Assembly (NCBI GenBank): GCA_023254015.1 | Contig: JALQYS010000017.1 | Location: 1 to 12,023 of the forward strand | DNA length: 12,023 nucleotides | Direction of reading: 5' to 3' | Source: Paracoccaceae bacterium | GTDB taxonomy: Bacteria; Pseudomonadota; Alphaproteobacteria; Rhodobacterales; Rhodobacteraceae | Part shown: positions 1 through 4,308 of the stretch, piece after piece | How positions within the stretch are numbered: position 1 is the first letter of the stretch | How the letters are laid out: every line of letters begins with the position of its first letter | Made by a program: the position numbers and the translations under genes | Notes under the pieces: generated by a model | Databases searched by the model: none | The model's input: only the letters and a program-made list of their open reading frames with translations | Told to the model about the DNA's origin: nothing

Positions 1-149
1 TCGGTGGCAACACTGAGCTGCTGCATCTGGCCGAAACCGTCACCGCGGCCGAGCTCTGGATCGCACGGGAGGGCTATCGCAATGCCCGTCTTGAAATCGT
101 CGGTGCCGATGACGGCGATAGGGCAGGGGGCGCGGACCTGGCCGCCTAA
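1..149 (+). CDS. 3' end of an unrecognised protein (48 residues visible)
   Basis: An open frame enters from the left edge with complete codons from base 3 and ends at TAA 147-149. The visible C-terminus has an amphipathic helix-like stretch (HLAETVTAAELWIAREG) and an acidic, Gly/Ala-rich tail ending DLAA. I do not recognise the family. The reading is supported by G/C-rich third positions and by a strong hairpin starting 13 nt after the stop, as expected at the end of a transcription unit. The true start and length lie outside the window. A chance open frame is possible but less likely given the codon pattern. Confidence 0.6.
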   Translation, partial: GGNTELLHLAETVTAAELWIAREGYRNARLEIVGADDGDRAGGADLAA

Positions 150-162
150 GCCCTGACAGTGC

Positions 163-195
163 GTGAGGGGCCTGCCGAAGGGGCGGGCCCCTCAC
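163..195 (+). terminator. Strong hairpin after the edge gene, probable terminator
   Basis: GTGAGGGGCC (163-172) is an exact inverted repeat of GGCCCCTCAC (186-195). The stem continues inward through a T-G wobble and GCC/GGC, giving about 14 pairs closed by a loop of five (GAAGG). No T-run follows, so it is not a textbook intrinsic terminator. It lies 13 nt after the stop at 149, so 3' end formation or mRNA protection is the simplest role. It could also be the first element of the structured region that follows. Confidence 0.6.
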
Positions 196-538
196 CGACC
201 ACACCCTCGTCCCGCGATGCCGCGGGGTGCCAAAGGATCCATCCACCCTGATGGAGGCCATCAACGAAGAGCCTGGCCGGGAGGCTGGCGGCGTTCCGAG
301 CATCAGCGGGACAATCGGCTCCTGACGTTGGGGCACCATCCCCCGCTCGCCATTCCCTTCCTTGCCCCGAATCCCGTCTTCGAGATCAACCCGCGAGGGG
401 TCGGACTACGGGCAAGCCCGTGCCGCCGGGTGGATTCGGGCGAGCCGAACGCACCCGGTGATGTCAGCCAGTCTTCGGGCCTGCGGGGTCCTGTCGCGTG
501 GGGGATGGTCCCCCGCCTCCAAGACAGGAGCCAAACAG
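196..538. other. Gene-free, hairpin-rich stretch before the microprotein
   Basis: No frame here looks coding: the open frames are Arg/Pro-rich and lack ribosome sites. Several inverted repeats are visible. CCCGCG/CGCGGG lies at 211-226 with a four-base loop. TCCATC/GATGGA lies at 238-255. ACGGG/CCCGT lies at 408-421. At 426-458 a nested pair has outer arms CCGGGTG and CACCCGG and inner arms TTCGG and CCGAA around a five-base loop. The ACGGG arm at 408-412 could instead pair with CCCGT at 373-377. The stretch could be a long 5' leader or a small RNA, but GC-rich DNA forms hairpins readily and no known riboswitch class is recognised. Confidence 0.4.
487..532 (+). promoter_or_regulatory. Leader hairpin that buries the microprotein ribosome site
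   Basis: GGTCCTGTC (487-495) pairs with GACAGGAGCC (523-532), nine pairs with one bulged G. Inside sits a second stem, GGGGGA (500-505) with TCCCCC (509-514) around a three-base loop. The Shine-Dalgarno sequence AGGAG (526-530) of the gene starting at 539 is in the outer helix, so folding should hinder ribosome binding. This is the usual arrangement of a translational switch such as an RNA thermometer or antisense-released site. The pairing is visible; a switching role is inference. Confidence 0.45.
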
Positions 539-703
539 ATGTCCCGCAAAGATGCTCACGCCTTCGCCGCCTCCCTCGCCGCCACGCTCATGGTCTCGAT
601 CGTCGTCTTCCAGGCAGGGGATGGAACCTTCGGCGCCGTCCCCGCCGATGAAATCGACGGCGACGAGGTTGTGATCGTCTCGGAATACGATCCCTTCGGG
701 TGA
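539..703 (+). CDS. 54-residue single-span membrane microprotein
   Basis: ATG 539 is preceded by AGGAG (526-530) with 8 nt spacing, and the frame ends at TGA 701-703. A short basic head (MSRKDAH) is followed by one hydrophobic segment (residues about 8-24, FAASLAATLMVSIVVFQ). After it comes a strongly acidic tail with no lysine or arginine (DEIDGDEVVIVSEYDPFG). The protein could be an anchored microprotein with the acidic tail outside the cytoplasm, or a secreted peptide with an uncleaved signal. No family is recognised. Support comes from the ribosome site, the flanking hairpins and the typical membrane-protein layout; the longer in-frame start at 362 has no comparable ribosome site. Confidence 0.6.
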   Translation: MSRKDAHAFAASLAATLMVSIVVFQAGDGTFGAVPADEIDGDEVVIVSEYDPFG

Positions 704-720
704 GGCTTCGGCCTCTCTTC
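702..720 (+). terminator. TTCG-tetraloop hairpin at the microprotein stop codon
   Basis: GAGGC (702-706) and GCCTC (711-715) enclose the very stable loop TTCG, followed by a pyrimidine tail TCTTC. The stem starts inside the TGA stop. It is short but of the classic terminator loop type, and fits as the 3' end of the microprotein transcript. Confidence 0.5.
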
Positions 721-772
721 CAGAAGGTCCGGGTACAGCGCACACGCGCCTCCGAGGCCTTTGACAGCCTAA

Positions 773-791
773 GGACCGGCGAAGCCGGTCC
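773..791. terminator. Perfect 8-bp hairpin between converging genes
   Basis: GGACCGGC (773-780) and GCCGGTCC (784-791) are exact inverted repeats around GAA. Read on the minus strand the loop is TTC (CTTCG if the closing pair opens), a stabilising loop. It lies between the plus-strand microprotein and the minus-strand cytochrome gene, so a bidirectional terminator is likely, although there is no T-run on either side. Confidence 0.45.
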
Positions 792-919
792 GATGCGCGC
801 TGATTATCCACCTGCCACCGGCCGGGTATCTTCACTTTGGATGGAAAGTAGGCATTTACTTCATTGATCTGCAAGGTTGCAAACGAACTTGGCACGCTGA
901 CTAAGGTCTTCAATCCTTC

Positions 920-1522
920 CTAGAACTTCCACATCTTGCCCAGCGGTGCCGATCGGGCGAAGTGGTGGATTGTCGCCATGCCGGCATGGGCGATCAGATA
1001 GACCCAGACGAGATTGGCGAGCGCAAAGTGAATCGTCATGGCCAGCGAACCATCGGGTTCAGGTGATTGGAGGCCTGTCCAGACCTGCGCCGCATAGACC
1101 CCGCCGCTGACCGCCATAGCCGACATTAAGAGCAGGCCGAGTCCGTGAACTGCCGATGCAAGGGGACCGGTTTCCTCATAGGCGGGCAGTCGTCCGTGCA
1201 AAAGGCGGCGCAAGTGCTTGCTCACGTCCGTCGCGAAGGCGCGGCGTCGCGCGCTCGAGAACCAGGGGAAGAGCGCCGAGGGAGCCGTTCCGCGACTCCG
1301 GAACGTCAGGGTGATCCAGAACAAGAGGGCAAAGACCAGGGCTGCGAAACCGGAGTAGCGGTGAAGCTGGAAGAGCGCGTCGCCTGCCGCAGTTTCGGTC
1401 GGGCCCTGCATGATGAGGCTTGTAGCAAGTTGGGTGCAGATAGACAGGGCGAGCCCTGCATGGACCAAGCGAGTAGAAAGTGCGTGCTGATCCGGTTGGG
1501 AAGTTTCGAGTGCGAGGGACAT
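920..1522 (-). CDS. Cytochrome b561-type membrane cytochrome b
   Basis: This 200-residue protein has four predicted membrane helices and the histidine spacing of the cytochrome b561/b-type cytochrome superfamily: H21, H54, H126, H165 and H179, with a further pair H186-H187. In this family such histidines coordinate two haems b and carry electrons across the inner membrane between quinols and a partner. The family is known from hydrogenases, formate dehydrogenases and superoxide:quinone oxidoreductases; no partner subunit is seen here, so donor and acceptor are unknown. ATG 1522 was preferred to the in-frame ATG at 1561 because it starts just before the family-like segment and sits at the same distance from the upstream palindrome as other genes here. 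The ribosome site is weak for both. The gene follows the histidine kinase gene in the same direction with a 75-nt gap. It may be read from the two-component operon, from its own promoter, or both. Confidence 0.85.
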   Translation of the reverse strand: MSLALETSQPDQHALSTRLVHAGLALSICTQLATSLIMQGPTETAAGDALFQLHRYSGFAALVFALLFWITLTFRSRGTAPSALFPWFSSARRRAFATDVSKHLRRLLHGRLPAYEETGPLASAVHGLGLLLMSAMAVSGGVYAAQVWTGLQSPEPDGSLAMTIHFALANLVWVYLIAHAGMATIHHFARSAPLGKMWKF

Positions 1523-1596
1523 TGGCGGGAAGCCTTTTTTCTGGCGGGTTGTTCCCTTCATATGGCAGCCGCCGTCCCGGATTGGCTGGCTGCCAC

Positions 1597-1616
1597 CTTA
1601 CACTTTCGTAAGAACT
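1597..1616 (-). promoter_or_regulatory. Site A: shared palindrome before cytochrome b561
   Basis: Bases 1598-1614 read TTACACTTTCGTAAGAA. The core CTTAC-N6-GTAAG (1597-1612) is a perfect inverted repeat. It overlaps the last codons and TAA stop of the histidine kinase gene. Read toward the cytochrome gene it is TTCTTACGAAAGTGTAA, nearly the same as sites B and C. It ends 75 bp before ATG 1522. After the core GTAA, this site and site C also share GCCAG (offset 8) and CGGGA (offset 19), so the similarity extends beyond the dyad. Probable operator; the protein that binds is inferred. Confidence 0.6.
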
Positions 1617-2992
1617 GTTGCCACCGGAGTGAGAGGTTGGAAGACCAGCGAAGCCCGCAATCCTGGTCCGTTGTCCTCGAGAACGAGCTCGGCCCGATGC
1701 AGGGCGGCAATGGCCGCAACAAGGCTGAGACCTAGCCCTGTTCCGGGTATCGATCGGCTGGCGTCGAGCCGCACGAACCGCTCCAGTACCCGAGCGCGGT
1801 CGGCTTCGGGAATGCCCGGGCCATTGTCCGAAACCTCTAGGAAGGGCCGCGCCTCGCGCAGGCCGGCCCTGATCCGGACATGTGCAGGGGGCGGGCAATG
1901 CCCGACGGCGTTCGCGACGAGGTTGGTCAGGGCCTGCGAGAGCATGTCCTCGTCTCCCTGTACCTCGATGGGCATCGTGGGCAAGTCCAGATCAAGGGTA
2001 TGGCCCCTTTCCTCGGCAGCGGCCTGCAGGATTTCATGAACTGAGACGGCCAGAGATGCCAGGTCGATGGACTCGTCGCGCTGCGCCACCGTGCCGGATT
2101 GCAGGCGGGAAAGACGCAGGATCGCATCGAAGGTCGCCGAGATGGCGTCGATATCTATCAGGGCCGAGCCGATTTCGTGCCGGGTTTCGGTCGGCACATC
2201 GGAGGACAGGGCCTGCCGCTCGAGCCGCATCCGGAGCCGCGCGAGCGGGGCGCGCAGGTCATGGGCGACATCGGTGGAGACCTGCCGGATCGATGCGACG
2301 CCTGCTTCAAGCCGATCCAACATCCGGTCCACGCGGGCAGCAAGAGCCGCCAGATCGTCGTTGCCGCTGTCCGATATGCGGCGGTCGAGTCTGCCTTCGC
2401 CGACCTCGTCCAGAACCCGATCCATCCTGTCGATGCGCCTTTCGTTCTTGCGGGCGATGACGACCGCGAGTCCCATGGACAGGAGCGCGGCAAGCACCAG
2501 CGACCAGGCAGTTGTCTGGATCAGGATTTCGCCGCTTTCCGCGACCCAAGCCTCGTCTCGCGCCGTGATGACCCAGCCGAGGTCGGTTCGGATCCCGTAA
2601 GCAAGATAGGCGTCGGCACTCTCCGAACCGGTCGCGGCGGTTTCAGGAATGTCCCGGCCGACGATAAGCCGTCTCTCGCCTTCGAACGGCTCGGCAACAT
2701 GCAGGGAGCCGATTGCCTGACCGGAGCCGACATCGAAAAAGCTGTAAAGGCTTGCGCTGTCGCGGCTGGACCTCACTTGAGCGAGGACTTGTTCTCGCAG
2801 GTCAGTCCTGTCCCCGGTCGCCGCGATCCGGGCGAGACTTTCCGCCCCCGACCTGACGTCGGCTGAGAGGCGCGCCGTCATTTCCCGTGACAGGAACAGG
2901 TAGGAGAGTCCTCCGGCTGACAGCGTGCCGATGGCGAATACCGCCGACAGTGCGAGCGCGAAGCGCATCGACCATGATAGCGGACGCCTCAT
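1598..2992 (-). CDS. Two-component sensor histidine kinase (HAMP, EnvZ/PmrB-like)
   Basis: This 464-residue inner-membrane kinase has a first membrane span at about residues 9-33, a periplasmic sensor region of about 120 residues (38-157), a second span (160-180), a HAMP linker (about 180-235), a dimerisation/phosphoacceptor domain and an ATP-binding domain. The H-box is at DVAHDLRAPLARLR, with H244 as the predicted phosphorylated histidine. The N-box lies at LTNLVANAVGH (N357, N361), the G1 box at DNGPGIP (389-395) and the G2 box at GTGLGLSL (417-424). ATG 2992-2990 overlaps the regulator's stop as ATGA, so the two are translationally coupled and surely a cognate pair. The sensor region has no recognised domain, so the signal is unknown. 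The neighbouring PepSY, MprF and cytochrome genes suggest an envelope, cation or redox signal. Confidence 0.95.
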   Translation of the reverse strand: MRRPLSWSMRFALALSAVFAIGTLSAGGLSYLFLSREMTARLSADVRSGAESLARIAATGDRTDLREQVLAQVRSSRDSASLYSFFDVGSGQAIGSLHVAEPFEGERRLIVGRDIPETAATGSESADAYLAYGIRTDLGWVITARDEAWVAESGEILIQTTAWSLVLAALLSMGLAVVIARKNERRIDRMDRVLDEVGEGRLDRRISDSGNDDLAALAARVDRMLDRLEAGVASIRQVSTDVAHDLRAPLARLRMRLERQALSSDVPTETRHEIGSALIDIDAISATFDAILRLSRLQSGTVAQRDESIDLASLAVSVHEILQAAAEERGHTLDLDLPTMPIEVQGDEDMLSQALTNLVANAVGHCPPPAHVRIRAGLREARPFLEVSDNGPGIPEADRARVLERFVRLDASRSIPGTGLGLSLVAAIAALHRAELVLEDNGPGLRASLVFQPLTPVATVLTKV

Positions 2993-3660
2993 GGCTGCAA
3001 CACATATCCGACCCCATGCAGCGTCACGAGGTAGTGCTTGTCGAAGGGCTTGTCGATTTTGTTGCGCAGTCGGCTGATATGGGTTTCGACCACGCTGGTC
3101 TTGGGGTCGAAATGGAGCCCCCAGACCGATTCCAGAAGCACGGTGCGGGTCTGCACGCGACCGGGCCGTTCCATGAAATGCTTCAGGAGCAGGAATTCGC
3201 GCGGCTGAAGGTCGATCCTTTCGCCATCTCGCGTCACTTCGCGTTTCAGCAGGTCGAGCCGCAGGTCACCGATGACGAGCTCCAGTACCTCATCGCGCGT
3301 CGCTGGCCTTCGGCAGATCGTGTCGATCCGAGCTAGCAGTTCGACGAAGGCGAAGGGCTTGACGATGTAATCGTCCGCACCACCCCGCAAGCCGGCGACC
3401 CGGTCATCGACCGCGCCCATCGCCGTCAACAGGATCGTAGGTGTGTCGACCTTGGCCGCGCGCAGCGACTTCAGCACGGACAGTCCGTCGAGCCCCGGCA
3501 TCATGCGGTCGAGGATCAAGAGCTCGTAGTCACCCGACATCGCCTGCGACAGCGCATCTTTCCCGTTGGTCAGATGGTCGACGACATGGCCTTCCCCGGA
3601 GAGACCTTTCACCACATAGGCAGCTGTTTCGCGATCATCTTCCGCCAAAAGGACTCTCAT
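2989..3660 (-). CDS. OmpR/PhoB-family response regulator
   Basis: This 223-residue transcription factor has an N-terminal receiver domain and a C-terminal winged helix. The receiver shows the acidic pair D8/D9, the phosphoacceptor D51 (LLILDRMMPGLDG), T79 and K101 (YIVKPF). The DNA-binding part (about 125-223) has the family signatures LQPREFLLLKHFM, SVVETHISRLRNKID and TLHGVGYVL. ATG 3660-3658 (MRVLLAEDD) is chosen because it begins right at the first receiver strand; a longer TTG start at 3678 would add six residues. A possible ribosome site GGAAAG lies 10 nt upstream. Phosphorylated regulators of this type usually dimerise on direct repeats next to a promoter. It is the best candidate for binding the three repeated palindromes in this window, although palindromic sites are not typical for the family. 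Confidence 0.95.
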   Translation of the reverse strand: MRVLLAEDDRETAAYVVKGLSGEGHVVDHLTNGKDALSQAMSGDYELLILDRMMPGLDGLSVLKSLRAAKVDTPTILLTAMGAVDDRVAGLRGGADDYIVKPFAFVELLARIDTICRRPATRDEVLELVIGDLRLDLLKREVTRDGERIDLQPREFLLLKHFMERPGRVQTRTVLLESVWGLHFDPKTSVVETHISRLRNKIDKPFDKHYLVTLHGVGYVLQP

Positions 3661-3686
3661 GCGGTGCGGTCTTTCCAATAACGAGT

Positions 3687-3709
3687 CCCGGCCGCCAGAC
3701 GCGGCCGGG
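3687..3709 (-). terminator. Intercistronic GC hairpin between PepSY gene and regulator gene
   Basis: CCCGGCCGC (3687-3695) and GCGGCCGGG (3701-3709) form a nine-pair stem with a five-base loop, followed on the minus strand by ACTCGTTATT rather than a T-run. It lies 27 nt after the PepSY start-to-regulator gap begins, inside the 80-nt spacer. It would suit partial termination or mRNA stabilisation, giving more secreted PepSY protein than regulator and kinase from one promoter. Confidence 0.45.
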
Positions 3710-3740
3710 CAAAGGTTTGAATTTTCAGGGGGACGTTGGA

Positions 3741-4115
3741 TCAGCCGTCGTTCGTTTCGCCGTCGTGATCTTCTTCGTCTTGGCCGTCGCCCTGATCCTC
3801 GTGATCATCCATAGACGAAGACAGGGCCGAGGCGAAGACTTCGCCGGTCTTGGCGTCGATCAGAACGGTCCAGGGCTGTCCGTCGCCGCCGATCACCACC
3901 GCCTCGTAGGCCGCGCGCCCGTTCTCGTCGCCAAAGGCGACGGCCGCCAGCGTGCCGGCATGGGCCTGAAGTGCGGCATCGCTTGCCTGCTGGATCGTGA
4001 GCGATGCGGAGCGGAACATGTCGAGCTCGCTCTGGTCCATGGTTTCGGCCGATGCCGCGAATGGCAGGGCCCCAAGGAGCGCGGCGGGCAGGAGGATCAT
4101 GGTCTTGCGAAGCAT
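3741..4115 (-). CDS. Secreted PepSY-domain protein with acidic tail
   Basis: This 124-residue precursor has a clear Sec signal peptide (MLRKTMILLPAALLGALPFA, cleavage probably after ASA at residue 23). A single PepSY-like domain follows (about residues 36-96), with the typical pattern of a helix (TIQQASDAALQAHAG), a strand near YEAVVIG and WTVLIDAKTGEVFAS. The last 22 residues (about 102-124) are almost all Asp, Glu, His, Gly and Gln, a layout that could bind cations. PepSY domains occur in periplasmic proteins that restrain peptidases or assist sensors. A ribosome site GAAGGAA (4124-4130) lies 8 nt before ATG 4115. Being first in the operon with the regulator and kinase, it may be an accessory periplasmic input to the kinase; that role is inference. 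Confidence 0.88.
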   Translation of the reverse strand: MLRKTMILLPAALLGALPFAASAETMDQSELDMFRSASLTIQQASDAALQAHAGTLAAVAFGDENGRAAYEAVVIGGDGQPWTVLIDAKTGEVFASALSSSMDDHEDQGDGQDEEDHDGETNDG

Positions 4116-4308
4116 GGGATAGGTTCCTTCTAGAGAACAGGTCTCGTCGCCTGCATGCTACAATTGGGCACCGGTCCCATGGATCGCATTTCCGGCTTTT
4201 TACAACTTCGTAAGAACCAGGCATTTGGGAGATTTACAGTTTTCAGATAGGGTTTCCCGAGGGTAATCACATCCCGATCACCGATACACCGAACGGACTG
4301 AAGTGGGG
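4116..4308. promoter_or_regulatory. Divergent promoter region with shared palindrome (site B)
   Basis: This spacer separates the PepSY-regulator-kinase operon from mprF. Site B, TTACAACTTCGTAAGAA, lies at 4200-4216 and matches site A and the reverse complement of site C. It ends 84 bp before the PepSY ATG on one side and 92 bp before the mprF ATG on the other, so one dyad could serve both directions. A degenerate half (TTTACAGTTTTC, 4233-4244) follows. The tract around 4197-4255 is AT-rich compared with its surroundings, as promoters usually are. I see no convincing -35/-10 pair, which fits a promoter that depends on an activator. Confidence 0.6.

Noticed and set aside
163..703. Long plus-strand frames (163-651, and the longer 362 start)
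   Set aside because: They run through hairpins, are Arg/Pro-rich with no ribosome site, and only the 539 start has a good AGGAG and sensible protein.
464..913. Minus-strand frame of 149 residues opposite the microprotein
   Set aside because: It is antisense to the better-supported 54-residue gene, has no family resemblance, and most of it is the complement of the hairpin-rich stretch.
2099..2866. Plus-strand frame opposite the histidine kinase (255 residues)
   Set aside because: The kinase has all H, N, G1 and G2 boxes on the minus strand, and the opposite frame has no ribosome site or domain.
3658..3678. TTG start six codons upstream for the response regulator
   Set aside because: The receiver fold begins right at ATG 3660, so the extension is unnecessary.
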